Of a stretch of 64,000 nucleotides of DNA, positions 35,309 through 44,023 are shown piece by piece. The stretch is from the NCBI RefSeq assembly GCF_028693505.1, contig NZ_JAQUVF010000003.1, positions 1 to 64,000 on the forward strand, written 5' to 3'. This stretch comes from Oscillibacter sp. Lineage in GTDB: Bacteria > Bacillota > Clostridia > Oscillospirales > Oscillospiraceae. The notes under the pieces were generated by a model. The model was given only the letters and a program-made list of their open reading frames with translations. It was not told where the DNA came from and made no database searches. The translations under genes were made by a program, and so were the position numbers. Position 1 is the stretch's first letter. The number at the start of each line of letters is the position of its first letter.

Positions 35309-36009
35309 TGGCGGTGGGCGTCCTGCTTATAAAATCTGTATCCCTTTTGGAACATGGTCGGGAAAGGCGGCGGACGGGCGTCTTGCCGCCGGAGGTAACA
35401 AAGGGGCGGGCAGAACCGCTCCCAATCTCCCAACAGCCGGACCTCCCCCGGCCCTTTGGGTATAAGACGGGGTGGGCGGCGGTCCGCTGCGGCGACGCGG
35501 CGCGGGTGCTCAAGGCGCTAAGCCCGGCATCCGTCCGGCCCGCCAACTGGGAAACCGGGCTTGCGGCGGCGGAGTGTGGGGCGGGCGTGTTTGTCTCCCC
35601 AGTGCTAAGCGGCTTCGTGCTGGTGATCGGCTGGGGCGGAGGGCTTTCCACGGGCGCGTGGGAATGCGCCCCGCTGCCCTACGAGAACTTGGACGGCGGG
35701 GACTTCACGGAGGTCCAGCTCTTTGCCAGCCACCGGGTATCGGATTTCTACCGCTGGGAAAAGTATGTTTGCGGCGCGGCGGTCCGGCGATACTGCTTTG
35801 CTGGCGGCCGGGCCTTGTGGAGCGCGGAGCCGCTGACGATGGAGGAGCGGGCGCTGGGCTTTGACCATCTCCCGTGGAACGATCAGGCGGCAGGGCAGCG
35901 CCTTCCCACGGAGGAGGACGTTTTGAACATTGCCGCGGCCTGGGGCGTGGACCCGCGATTTGAAAACAAGAAGTATCCGCCCTCCACCGGCTGGCTTTGC
36001 ACGGTGTAG
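35278..36009 (+). CDS. Unknown membrane-anchored protein
   Basis: 243 residues. It starts inside the mutY 3' end with GAGGAGG 10 nt upstream. One N-terminal hydrophobic helix (2-21) is followed by a soluble domain with conserved-looking aromatic features (GFVLVIGWGGG, FASHRVSDFYRWEKYVCG, RYCFAGGRALW, LPTEEDVLNIAAAWGVDP). The ending resembles uncharacterised proteins with a DP..V..IA.AW..DP tail. I do not recognise a named family. It stops with TAG, which shows that UAG is a normal stop in this genome. Confidence 0.75.
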   Translation: MGELLAAGFVVAVGVLLIKSVSLLEHGRERRRTGVLPPEVTKGRAEPLPISQQPDLPRPFGYKTGWAAVRCGDAARVLKALSPASVRPANWETGLAAAECGAGVFVSPVLSGFVLVIGWGGGLSTGAWECAPLPYENLDGGDFTEVQLFASHRVSDFYRWEKYVCGAAVRRYCFAGGRALWSAEPLTMEERALGFDHLPWNDQAAGQRLPTEEDVLNIAAAWGVDPRFENKKYPPSTGWLCTV

Positions 36010-36038
36010 GGGGGAATTGGATTGGAAAGGAAACAGAC

Positions 36039-36323
36039 ATGGGATGGCTGATTGGCCTGCCGCTGGGTATTTTTCGGATGCTGGCAGGATTTTTGATGTT
36101 GGCGCTGCGTCTGGCAGTGCCGGTGGCAGTGGTGCTGCTGGTGATCTTTGTGCTGCGGCGGATGAAAAAGGGACCCGGCGGGACCGATGCCACCGGGGCG
36201 GAGCCGCCGAAGGAGCCGGAGTTTCACGGGCCGGTGTATACCGTGGAGTATGAGGAAGTGAAGGAAGCGCCCCGTCCTAAGACGGAGAAGGGTCCGGAGG
36301 ACGAGGAGCGGGATCGAACATGA
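36039..36323 (+). CDS. Small single-span membrane protein
   Basis: 94 residues. An N-terminal hydrophobic stretch (about 2-39, possibly one long or two short helices) precedes a charged, Pro/Glu-rich cytoplasmic tail. RBS GAAAGG 8 nt upstream. It overlaps the next small gene by 4 nt. No family recognised. Confidence 0.65.
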   Translation: MGWLIGLPLGIFRMLAGFLMLALRLAVPVAVVLLVIFVLRRMKKGPGGTDATGAEPPKEPEFHGPVYTVEYEEVKEAPRPKTEKGPEDEERDRT

Positions 36324-36499
36324 AATGGATCAATCTGACGCTTGCGGTGCTGTTGCTGGTGCTGGCACGAAAGCTCCTCTGGTGCGTTCGATGGCTGTGG
36401 CGCTATTATCACGGGCGGGAGGTCCCCCCACCCATCGGCTGGCTGCCGGGGCGGTCCGGGGAGGGCTTTGCCGCCCACATACAAAGAACGGAGGAGTGA
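36320..36499 (+). CDS. 59-residue small membrane protein
   Basis: The ATG overlaps the stop of the previous gene (ATGA) and its 3' end supplies the GGAGG site of the next, so it fits tightly in the operon. One hydrophobic helix (about 4-26) is followed by the aromatic/basic WLWRYYHGREVPPPIGWLPG segment. No family recognised. Confidence 0.6.
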   Translation: MKWINLTLAVLLLVLARKLLWCVRWLWRYYHGREVPPPIGWLPGRSGEGFAAHIQRTEE

Positions 36500-36501
36500 C
36501 C

Positions 36502-36936
36502 ATGCCGTTTTGGAAAAAGAGCGAGGACCCGTGGGACGCAAGGCCGGAGCGGCCCAAGGCGGCGCCCTCCGGGGAGGAGGAAGCCCCGCTGACGATCCTC
36601 CGGGAGCTGAAGGAGCGCGTGAAATCCGCCATGAAACCGCCGCAGGTCCCCGAGCCGGCGGCAGAGACTTGTCCGTGGTGCAAGCAGCCCATGGAGCAGG
36701 GATATCTGCACGGGGGCGGATGGATCTACTGGCAAAAGGAACGGCCCAAGGCCGCCAGTCTCACGGGACACGCTGCTGATGCGCTGGTTGTCAACGATGA
36801 GGGCGGGCTTGTGAGTAGCTATAAAACGGTATGGCACTGCCCGGCGTGTCAAAAGCTGGTGATGGACGCCCCCGTTTCGCCCCCCGCTCCGGGGAGCTTT
36901 TTAGAGGATGGGCTTACAGAGAAAACCGAAGAATAA
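36502..36936 (+). CDS. Zinc-ribbon protein of DUF6487 type
   Basis: 144 residues. A charged N-terminal half precedes a C-terminal ribbon with CPWCKQPMEQGYL (about 56-68) and CPACQKLVMD (about 113-122), separated by GGGWIYWQKE; this layout matches the short DUF6487 zinc-binding domain common in clostridia. Role unknown. GGAGG lies 6 nt upstream. Confidence 0.75.
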   Translation: MPFWKKSEDPWDARPERPKAAPSGEEEAPLTILRELKERVKSAMKPPQVPEPAAETCPWCKQPMEQGYLHGGGWIYWQKERPKAASLTGHAADALVVNDEGGLVSSYKTVWHCPACQKLVMDAPVSPPAPGSFLEDGLTEKTEE

Positions 36937-36953
36937 GGGAGAAATCAAGATCG

Positions 36954-37535
36954 ATGGGACAGCTTTACTTTAAATACGGGGCCATGGGCTCCAGCAAGAC
37001 CGCCAACGCGCTGATGGCGCGGTTCAACTATGAAGAGCGGGGCCAGCAGGCGCTTTTGGTGAAACCCCGCATAGACACCCGGGACGGAGACCACATGGTC
37101 TCCTCCCGCATCGGCCTGACCCATTCCTGCATCTACTTTGACGAGCTGCGGGCGCTGAACGTGATGGAGCTGCAGCAAAATGCCTGCATCATCGTGGATG
37201 AGGCCCAGTTTTTGACCCGGGACGAGGTCATGTACCTTGTCTACCTTGTGGACGAGCTGGATATTCCTGTCATGTGTTACGGCCTGCGGGCGGATTTCAA
37301 GGGCGAGCTGTTCCCCGGCAGCGAAGCGCTGCTGGTGATGGCGGACAAGCTGGAAGAGGTCAAGACCGTCTGCTGGTGCGGAAAGAAGGCCACCTTCAAC
37401 GCCCGGTTTGACGATGACGGAAAGGTCCTCAAGGAGGGCGCGCAGGTGGTGCTGGGAGCGGGCGACCGGTACATCGGCCTGTGCCGCAAACATTGGATGA
37501 CCGGGGACCTTGGCCCGGATTTCAACAGGGGATGA
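36954..37535 (+). CDS. tdk: Thymidine kinase
   Basis: 193 residues, type II TK. P-loop FKYGAMGSSKTANALM (about 6-21), DEAQFL (about 82-87, catalytic Glu), lasso region and the zinc ligands CWCGK with C-terminal CRKH. It phosphorylates thymidine with ATP for salvage. It overlaps the next gene by 4 nt (ATGA). Confidence 0.96.
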   Translation: MGQLYFKYGAMGSSKTANALMARFNYEERGQQALLVKPRIDTRDGDHMVSSRIGLTHSCIYFDELRALNVMELQQNACIIVDEAQFLTRDEVMYLVYLVDELDIPVMCYGLRADFKGELFPGSEALLVMADKLEEVKTVCWCGKKATFNARFDDDGKVLKEGAQVVLGAGDRYIGLCRKHWMTGDLGPDFNRG

Positions 37536-38404
37536 TCTGTTCGCTGTGCCCCAGAAACTGTGGGGCTGAACGGACGGAGGACCGCGCCGGGGGCTTTTGC
37601 GCCCAGCCGCTTCGCCCTGTGGCGGCGAAGGCCATGCTCCACCTGTGGGAGGAGCCGTGCCTTGTGGGGGAGCATGGCGCGGGCACGGTGTTTTTTTCCG
37701 GCTGCAACCTGCGCTGCTGCTTTTGCCAAAACCGCCCCATCTCCCAGGGGGGCATTGGAAAACCCCTGACAGTGGAGCGCCTGCGGGAAATTTTTCGGGA
37801 GCTGATCGTCCAGGGCGCGGCCTGCATCGATCTCGTAACGCCCACCCAGTTTACGCCCGCCATTCTTGAGGCGCTGGGCGAGGAGACTTGGCCGGTTCCG
37901 GTAGTCTGGAACTGTGGCGGGTATGAAAAGGTGGAGACGCTGCGATTGCTTGCGGGGAAGGTGCAGGTGTACCTGCCGGATCTAAAGTACGCGCTGGCGG
38001 GCCCGGCGGAGCGGTACTCCGGGGCGGCGGACTACGTTCACTTTGCAAAAGCCGCCATTTTGGAGATGTTTCGCCAGACGGGGCCGTATTGCATGGAGAA
38101 CGGAAGCCTGCGCCGGGGCGTGCTCATTCGGCATTTGCTGCTGCCCGGGGAGATGGAAAATACCCGCCGGGTGATCGACTGGGTGGCGGAGACCTTCCGC
38201 CCCGGGGACGTGCTGTTTTCCCTGATGAGTCAGTACACTCCCCAAAGCGGCGCCGCCGGAACGCTTGCGCGCCACGTGACCAAGGCGGAGTATCGCTCGG
38301 CGCTGCAATACATGGGCAACTGCGGCGTTGTGGACGGATATATGCAGGAGCGGACGTCGGCAAGGGAGGAGTTTACGCCCTCCTTTGACCTGACGGGCGT
38401 ATGA
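37532..38404 (+). CDS. Radical SAM protein, PflA-related (COG1313-like)
   Basis: 290 residues. The N-terminus has a cysteine set (MICSLCPRNCGAER, then GGFC) before the radical SAM motif FFSGCNLRCCFCQN (about 64-77), which binds [4Fe-4S] and S-adenosylmethionine. LIRHLLLPGEMENTRRVIDW and SQYTPQ are typical of the PflA-like COG1313 group. It would activate an unknown glycyl-radical or other target. ATG 37532 overlaps the tdk stop, so the longer in-frame start is rejected. Confidence 0.88.
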   Translation: MICSLCPRNCGAERTEDRAGGFCAQPLRPVAAKAMLHLWEEPCLVGEHGAGTVFFSGCNLRCCFCQNRPISQGGIGKPLTVERLREIFRELIVQGAACIDLVTPTQFTPAILEALGEETWPVPVVWNCGGYEKVETLRLLAGKVQVYLPDLKYALAGPAERYSGAADYVHFAKAAILEMFRQTGPYCMENGSLRRGVLIRHLLLPGEMENTRRVIDWVAETFRPGDVLFSLMSQYTPQSGAAGTLARHVTKAEYRSALQYMGNCGVVDGYMQERTSAREEFTPSFDLTGV

Positions 38405-38449
38405 AGCGGGGGCGCGGGTTCAAAGAAACGAAAAAGCGCGAAAAGGGCC

Positions 38450-38478
38450 TTGCAAAGCGGAAACGGTCTGCTTATAAT
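38450..38478 (+). promoter_or_regulatory. Sigma-A promoter for the MATE exporter
   Basis: TTGCAA (38450-38455), 17-nt spacer, TATAAT (38473-38478). Confidence 0.85.
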
Positions 38479-38479
38479 G

Positions 38480-38513
38480 ATAGGGCTGTCCAGAGGGACA
38501 GCCCTATTTTTGT
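38480..38513 (+). terminator. Terminator hairpin directly downstream of the MATE promoter
   Basis: ATAGGGCTGTCC, loop AGAG, complement, then TTTTTG. It lies between the promoter and the MATE start codon. It may end the radical SAM operon, or act as a 5' hairpin or attenuator on the MATE mRNA, whose start would fall inside its left arm. Confidence 0.75.
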
Positions 38514-38530
38514 GTGCAGAGGGAAGTATC

Positions 38531-39910
38531 ATGAAGCTGGAAAACAATTTGGGAACGGACCCGGTCCGCTCTCTGGTGTGGCGCATCGCCATGCCAAGTA
38601 TGCTGGCGCAGTTTGTGAGTGTGCTGTACAGCATTGTGGATCGCATCTATATCAGTAATCTTCCTGTCATCGGGGATATCGCGCTGGCCGGCGTGGGCGT
38701 GTGCGGACCGGTGGTCACCATGATCGGCGCGTTCTCCTCGCTGATCGGCGTTGGTGGCGCGCCCCTGATGAGCATTCGCATGGGCGCTGGAAAGCTGGAG
38801 GAGGCCCGCCGCATTCTTGCCAACAGCTTTTTTCTGCTTTGCGTGTGCGCTGTGATATTGCCCGCGGCGGCCTTTCCGCTGCGCCGCCCCATGCTGCTGG
38901 CCTTTGGCGCAAGCGATGCCACCTACCCCTATACCGCGACCTATTTTACCGTGTATCTCTGCGGCACGGCGTTTAACCTTTTGTCGCTGGGGCTGAATCA
39001 GTTCATCATCTGCCAGGGCTTTGCGAAAAAGGGAATGATGGCGGTGATGCTGGGGGCGGTTTTGAACATCGTGCTGGACCCCATCTTGATGTTTGCCTGC
39101 GGCATGGGCGTGCTGGGGGCGGCGCTGGCCACCGTCCTTTCCCAGTTTGCCAGCTGCGTGTATGTGCTGCGGTTCCTGTTTGGCAGGCAGGCCCCCATCC
39201 CCGTGACCTTTGGCGGCTACCACTGGCGGCTGATGGCCCGGATTTTGACGATGGGCATGACGCCCTTCCTCATCATCGCGGCGGACAATGTGATGATCAT
39301 TGCCATGAATGCCGTGGCGCAGCGTTACGGCGGCGCGGCGCTGGGCGACCGGCTGGTGAGCTGCGCCACCATTGCCCAGAGCTTCATGCTGGTGGTCACC
39401 ATGCCGCTGGGGGGGATTTCCTGCGGGACCCAGAGCATTCTGGCCTTTAATTACGGCGCCCGCCGGCGGGAGCGGATCTTGCAGGCGCAAAAGCTTATTT
39501 TGCTGCTGTGCGTGGGCTACACGGCGCTGCTGTTCCTGCTGGCAAGAGTGGCGGGACCGCTGTTTGTCCGCCTGTTTACCACGGACGCCGCCCTTGCCTC
39601 GGAGGCGGTCTCCGCCATCAAAATCTTTACGCTCTCCATTGTGCCGCTGGGGATTCAATATACGCTGGTGGACGGCTTTACCGGCATGGGACTTGCCCGG
39701 CTTTCCCTGCCGCTGTCCGCATTTCGGAAGGCGGTGTACTTTGTCGCACTGTTCTGGCTGCCGGCGGCGTTTGGTGTGCGGGCGGTCTTTTATGCGGAGC
39801 CGATCTCCGATATTCTCGGCCCGCTGATGAGCATTTTGGTGTACACGCTGCGCATCCGAAAAATATTGGATTTTCCGGCGGCGGAAGAAACGCCGTGCAT
39901 CCACGCGTGA
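38531..39910 (+). CDS. MATE family efflux transporter
   Basis: 459 residues with twelve predicted membrane helices in two similar halves. GVGGAPLMSIRMGAGKLEEA (loop after helix 2) and MPLGGISCGTQSILAFNYGA (second half) are the MATE repeats. Exports organic cations or drugs in exchange for Na+ or H+. GAGGGA lies 7 nt before the ATG at 38531. A strong terminator follows. Confidence 0.93.
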   Translation: MKLENNLGTDPVRSLVWRIAMPSMLAQFVSVLYSIVDRIYISNLPVIGDIALAGVGVCGPVVTMIGAFSSLIGVGGAPLMSIRMGAGKLEEARRILANSFFLLCVCAVILPAAAFPLRRPMLLAFGASDATYPYTATYFTVYLCGTAFNLLSLGLNQFIICQGFAKKGMMAVMLGAVLNIVLDPILMFACGMGVLGAALATVLSQFASCVYVLRFLFGRQAPIPVTFGGYHWRLMARILTMGMTPFLIIAADNVMIIAMNAVAQRYGGAALGDRLVSCATIAQSFMLVVTMPLGGISCGTQSILAFNYGARRRERILQAQKLILLLCVGYTALLFLLARVAGPLFVRLFTTDAALASEAVSAIKIFTLSIVPLGIQYTLVDGFTGMGLARLSLPLSAFRKAVYFVALFWLPAAFGVRAVFYAEPISDILGPLMSILVYTLRIRKILDFPAAEETPCIHA

Positions 39911-39913
39911 GAA

Positions 39914-39957
39914 AACCCCCACGCAGGCGAACGCCTGCGTGGGGGTTACTTTTTTAT
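39914..39957. terminator. Bidirectional terminator
   Basis: AACCCCCACGCAGGCG and its complement around AA, then ACTTTTTTATTT; it separates the convergent MATE and CmpB-like genes. Confidence 0.92.
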
Positions 39958-40997
39958 TTCCGGTCGGCGGTGTCGCTCAGACTGCGCAGGGCGTCCAGAG
40001 CCTCTTCAAAGCCCTTGGCCATGGCAGAGGGATTGGCGCGCAGCAGCCGCAGGGAGCGGCGGTAGGCGCCGTTGGAACGGCTGCGAATCGCGCTGCGGCG
40101 ATCCCGGACACGCTCCAAAGCCTCGCAAAGGTCCGCGCGGCGCTCCGCAAGACGGTCTTCGGTGAGATCCGCGGCGCTCTCCAGACGGTCCTTCGCCCGC
40201 TCCAGCGCTTCGGAAATGGCGTCCAAAATCTCCAGCTTGGCGTTGGCGCGGTTTTGCAGGCGGAATTCCTCCACTGCCATGCGCCGGTTCTTGCGGGCGG
40301 TGCGCAGCGCCTGCTCCTCCCGCAGTCCGCTTTCCACCCGCTGCTTCAAAAGCGCGGCGTCCAGCTCTGTTTTGGCGCGGAAGCGGCGCAAATCCTCCTC
40401 CGCAAAGGCGGAGACCACCTCGGCCCGCTTTGCAAGACGCCGCAGGTCCTCGTTCTCCTCCGTGAGCTTGGTGAGCACCTCCCGCAGGTCCATGGCGGCC
40501 TGGAAGGAGCGCACCGCGTCCACAGTGAAGGCGGCGGTGGCCAGCAGGGCCGTCGGGTCCACCAGAAAGGAGGGAAAGCGCAGCAGCAGCCGGGCGATGG
40601 GCGGATGGATGCAGCGCACCAGCAGGATGGAGAAAAATCCCCATGCGATGGAACTGGAGAGACAGATGTGCCCGTTCAGGTTGAACCGGTGCTTGGAGTA
40701 ATCCCAGTAGCGGACCTGAAAGAGCTTTTCCATGGCCGCGCCGGTGACGTATTCCAAGGCGGTGGCGGCAAGCATCCCGAACAGCCACACGAGAGGGAGC
40801 TTATTTTCCACCGGGAGTGTGGCGAAGAGGATGAGGATGGCGCCGGAGCCGTAGATGGGCAGCAGCGGGCCGTTCAAAAATCCCCGGTTGACCCACCGGC
40901 GCTGGCAAAGGGAGACGTAGCAGGACTCCCATACCCAGCCGCAAAGGCAGTAAAAGAAAAACAGCAGGACCCATTGGCCCGTGGTATAAACATGCAT
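39954..40997 (-). CDS. Putative ABC-transporter-type membrane protein (CmpB family) with long coiled-coil tail
   Basis: 347 residues. The first half (1-175) has about five helices and matches the CmpB-like putative permease family (FLNGPLLPIYGSGAILILF, ALEYVTGAAMEKLF, WDYSKHRFNLNGHICL). Residues about 180-340 are charged and helical, a probable cytoplasmic coiled coil. It is not a standard ABC permease and has no ATPase neighbour. ATG 40997 with GGGGG 8 nt upstream is preferred over a longer in-frame opening inside hemW. Function unknown. Confidence 0.8.
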   Translation of the reverse strand: MHVYTTGQWVLLFFFYCLCGWVWESCYVSLCQRRWVNRGFLNGPLLPIYGSGAILILFATLPVENKLPLVWLFGMLAATALEYVTGAAMEKLFQVRYWDYSKHRFNLNGHICLSSSIAWGFFSILLVRCIHPPIARLLLRFPSFLVDPTALLATAAFTVDAVRSFQAAMDLREVLTKLTEENEDLRRLAKRAEVVSAFAEEDLRRFRAKTELDAALLKQRVESGLREEQALRTARKNRRMAVEEFRLQNRANAKLEILDAISEALERAKDRLESAADLTEDRLAERRADLCEALERVRDRRSAIRSRSNGAYRRSLRLLRANPSAMAKGFEEALDALRSLSDTADRK

Positions 40998-41008
40998 GAA
41001 AACGCCCC

Positions 41009-42220
41009 CTAATCCAGCTGTACGCGGAAATCTCCCCGGGCCGTGGCCTCGGCCCGGCGGCGCTTTTCCTCCGCTAAGGCGTCCAGCATCCCGCCGATGA
41101 TCTGGTTGGAGACCAGAAAGCCATTGGGTGTGAGATGCCAGCGCTCCTCCTCGCACACGGCATAGCCCGCATGAAGGCATTCCGTGAGAAAGGGGAGAAA
41201 GCATTGGAACCGGCGGCGAAAGCGCTCTTCAAAGTCCTTGGGGTCCAGTCCCCGGGCGGTCCGCAGCCCCAGCATGACCCACTCCGTATCCCGGTCCACG
41301 GGGGGGATCTGCTCACTTTCGGACAGCATGGGCGCATGCTCCCGCACACCCCGGATATAGCCCTCCAGATCCCGCTCATAGGCGTAGCGCACGCCGCCGA
41401 AATCCGAGTGGGCTCCGGGGCCGAAGCCCGCGTACTCCGCCAGCGTCCAGTATTTCAGGTTGTGGCGGGATTCACGGCCGGGCCTTGCAAAATTGGAAAT
41501 TTCGTACTGGGCATAGCCGTTTTGCCGCAGAAATTCCACGGTGTAGAGATACATGTCCGCTTGCGCCTCGTCCCCCGGCAGCGCCGATTCCGCCTGCCGG
41601 GCAAAGAGCGGCGTCCCCTCCTCCACCTTCAGCCCGTAACAGGAGAGGTGCTCCGGAGATGCCGCCACGGCGGCGGCAAGATTCAGCTGCCACTGCGCGG
41701 GCGTTTGGTGGGGCAGGCCGTAGATCAGGTCCAGCGAGAGGTTTTCAAATTTGGCCTTCCGGGCGGCTTCCACCGCCGCCGTGACCTGCGCCATGGTGTG
41801 CACCCGGCCAATCTCCTTTAGCTCCCGGTCGCAGGCGGACTGCATGCCGAGGGACAACCGGTTGAATCCCGCCCGGCGGAGCGCGCGCAGTGCCTTCCAG
41901 TCCCCGGCGGAGTCCGGATTGGCCTCCAGCGTGATCTCCGCGCCTTTGGACATGTGATAGCTCTTCAGCACGACCTTTAGAATTTTCACCAGCCGTTTTT
42001 CACCAAAATAGCTGGGGGTGCCGCCGCCGAAGTAGACGGTGTCCACCAGATGTCCGCTGGCAAAGGGGGCGACCTCCAAAAGATGGGCGCACAGCGCGTC
42101 CACATAGTCGTCCATGCGGTGGTCCTGCCCGGAGAGAGAGTAAAAATCGCAGTAGGCGCATTTTTGCTTGCAGAAGGGAATGTGAATATACAGCCCCAAG
42201 GGCCGCAGGGTGGTTTTCAT
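41009..42220 (-). CDS. hemW: HemW-like radical SAM heme chaperone
   Basis: 403 residues. LYIHIPFCKQKCAYCDFYS carries the CxxxCxxC of radical SAM enzymes, then TVYFGGGTPS, RLSLGMQSACDREL and LIYGLPHQT, typical of HemW/HemN-like coproporphyrinogen dehydrogenase homologues. HemW binds and transfers heme; the extra catalytic features of HemN cannot be claimed. ATG 42220 follows GGAGG by 7 nt. Followed 11 nt later by the CmpB-like gene. Confidence 0.93.
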   Translation of the reverse strand: MKTTLRPLGLYIHIPFCKQKCAYCDFYSLSGQDHRMDDYVDALCAHLLEVAPFASGHLVDTVYFGGGTPSYFGEKRLVKILKVVLKSYHMSKGAEITLEANPDSAGDWKALRALRRAGFNRLSLGMQSACDRELKEIGRVHTMAQVTAAVEAARKAKFENLSLDLIYGLPHQTPAQWQLNLAAAVAASPEHLSCYGLKVEEGTPLFARQAESALPGDEAQADMYLYTVEFLRQNGYAQYEISNFARPGRESRHNLKYWTLAEYAGFGPGAHSDFGGVRYAYERDLEGYIRGVREHAPMLSESEQIPPVDRDTEWVMLGLRTARGLDPKDFEERFRRRFQCFLPFLTECLHAGYAVCEEERWHLTPNGFLVSNQIIGGMLDALAEEKRRRAEATARGDFRVQLD

Positions 42221-42341
42221 AGGGCTTCCTCCAGTGTGATATCTTTTACAGTCTACCTCTTTCCACCCCGGTTTGCAACAGCACATATTTTTTGCCAACG
42301 CGGGTAACACTAGGAGAAACGTTCTGGAAAGAGGGATTTCT

Positions 42342-42779
42342 ATGGATATGACGCCGAAAGAATATCAGCAATATGTGCAGCAAAAGGCAAAAAAATCGCC
42401 CATGGTCAAAGATGTGGCGCTGGCCTTTGTCATCGGCGGACTGATCTGCGTGCTGGGACAGCTGATCCAAAACGGCTGGGCCGCATCGGGGCTGAGTCAG
42501 GAGGACGCCGGGACCGCCACCTCCTGCTCGCTGGTGCTGCTCTCCGCCCTGCTGACGGGGTTCAACCTGTACAATAAGATCGCCCGCTTCGGCGGCGCCG
42601 GGACGCTGGTGCCCATCACCGGCTTTGCAAACGCTGTGGTCTCACCCGCCATCGACTTTAAAAGCGAGGGCTTTGTCACCGGCATGGCCGCCAAAATGTT
42701 TACCGTGGCGGGGCCTGTGATCGTGTTCGGCACGCTGGCCTCGGTGATCTACGGCATTATTTTGATGCTGATGAAATAA
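42342..42779 (+). CDS. spoVAC: Stage V sporulation protein AC
   Basis: 145 residues. Starts with a short basic region (EYQQYVQQKAKKSP), then four hydrophobic segments with AFVIGGLICVLGQLIQ and GFANAVVSPAIDFKSEGFVTG, characteristic of SpoVAC. SpoVAC is the mechanosensitive membrane channel part of the system that moves Ca-dipicolinate into and out of spores. SpoVAD and SpoVAE do not follow here, which is unusual. No convincing sigma-G site was seen. AGAGGG is 6 nt upstream. Confidence 0.95.
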   Translation: MDMTPKEYQQYVQQKAKKSPMVKDVALAFVIGGLICVLGQLIQNGWAASGLSQEDAGTATSCSLVLLSALLTGFNLYNKIARFGGAGTLVPITGFANAVVSPAIDFKSEGFVTGMAAKMFTVAGPVIVFGTLASVIYGIILMLMK

Positions 42780-42810
42780 AAAGAACGCCGGGTCTCCCGG
42801 CGTTCTTTTT
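42778..42810. terminator. Bidirectional terminator
   Basis: AAAAAGAACGCCGGG, TCT loop, and exact complement ending in TTTTT, between convergent spoVAC and the antiporter gene. Confidence 0.93.
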
Positions 42811-44005
42811 ATTCCTTTTGCAGAAACCGCCGGCAGGTGGCGTCCATTCCCAGCGCGCCCAGCGGGGCGGTGAGGAGGATCGCCGTCACCGCCACCGACA
42901 AAACAAGCTTCCCGCAGGGCAGTCCCAGCGAAAGCGGCACGGACCCGATGGCGGCCTGCACGGTGGCCTTGGGAAGGTAGGCGATCATGCAGAAAAGCCG
43001 CTCCTTTCCGTCGAGAGGCGTGCGCAGCAGGCACAGCGCAACGCCCGCGGACCGCACGAGGAGCGCCAGTGCGATCATTGCCAGCACCCCCGGGCCGGCC
43101 GAGAGCGTGTAGCGGATATCCACCGCTGCGCCCACCAGCACGAAGAGGATCACTTCCGCCGCAAGCCACAGCTTGCCGAACTTTTCCGAAAGACGCCGGG
43201 AAACGGCGGGGGCGGTGACGCTTTGCAGCGCGCAGGCCATGGCGATGACGGCCAGCAGGCCCGACAGGGGGACAAGGCCCTCTAACGCCTCCTCCAACGC
43301 CGGAAGCAGCAGGGCAATGCTCAGCACAATGATGACCTTGACGCTGCCTCGGATGGTGTGGGAGCGGGCGTGGCAAAGCTCAAAAAACCGGCCCAGCGCC
43401 GCGCCTGCCAGCGCCCCTGCGGCAATGCCCAGCAAAATAGAGACCGGGACGCCCGCCAAAGCGCCCAGCCCCGGTTCTCCGCCCTGGGCCATGCCGGTGA
43501 AGGTGGTGAAGAGGACGATGACGAACACGTCGTCCAAAGAGGCGCCCGCAAGCAGCATCTGGGGAATGCGCTTTTCGGTGCCCCGGTGCTCCTCCATCAG
43601 CTGCACCATGCGGGGTACCACCACCGCCGGGGAGACTGCCGCCAGCACCGCACCCATGACGGCGGCCTCCACCCGGGAGAGTCCCAGAAGGAGGGGGGCA
43701 AGGAGGACGTAGGCCAGAATCTCAAAGCTGGCGGGCAGAAAGCTCAAAAGCAGGGCGGGCCGCCCCACGGCCTTCAGATCCCGGAGGTCCAGAGAAAGCC
43801 CTGCCTTGATGAGGATGATGACCAGCGCCATCTTCCGCAGGTCGGGAGAAATGGAGAGAATGGAGGGGTCCAGCAGGTCCAAAACAAACGGACCCAGCAA
43901 AATGCCCGTAAGCAGCATCCCGATGATGCGGGGCAGACCCACTCTGCGGCACAAAGCCGCCATGGTAAGCCCCACCAGAAAAATAAGCGCCAGAGACGTC
44001 AGCAT
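42809..44005 (-). CDS. Cation:proton antiporter (CPA2/NhaP-like) under a fluoride riboswitch
   Basis: 398 residues with about twelve helices. GLPRIIGMLLTGILLGPFVL, the discontinuous-helix region ASLDDVFVIVLFTTF (conserved Asp pair), and AEVILFVLVGAAVDI fit Na+/H+ exchanger-type CPA proteins, without the C-terminal nucleotide-binding domain of Kef proteins. ATG 44005 is chosen since AGGAGG lies 7 nt upstream. The leader is a fluoride riboswitch, so a role in fluoride tolerance is inferred: direct export, or repair of pH and ion balance during fluoride stress. Confidence 0.88.
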   Translation of the reverse strand: MLTSLALIFLVGLTMAALCRRVGLPRIIGMLLTGILLGPFVLDLLDPSILSISPDLRKMALVIILIKAGLSLDLRDLKAVGRPALLLSFLPASFEILAYVLLAPLLLGLSRVEAAVMGAVLAAVSPAVVVPRMVQLMEEHRGTEKRIPQMLLAGASLDDVFVIVLFTTFTGMAQGGEPGLGALAGVPVSILLGIAAGALAGAALGRFFELCHARSHTIRGSVKVIIVLSIALLLPALEEALEGLVPLSGLLAVIAMACALQSVTAPAVSRRLSEKFGKLWLAAEVILFVLVGAAVDIRYTLSAGPGVLAMIALALLVRSAGVALCLLRTPLDGKERLFCMIAYLPKATVQAAIGSVPLSLGLPCGKLVLSVAVTAILLTAPLGALGMDATCRRFLQKE

Positions 44006-44023
44006 CAAAAAACCTCCTTAAAA

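Noticed and set aside
42241-42341. Sigma-G promoter for spoVAC
   Set aside because: A CATATTT near 42282 has some likeness to the -10 but no matching -35 at the right distance.
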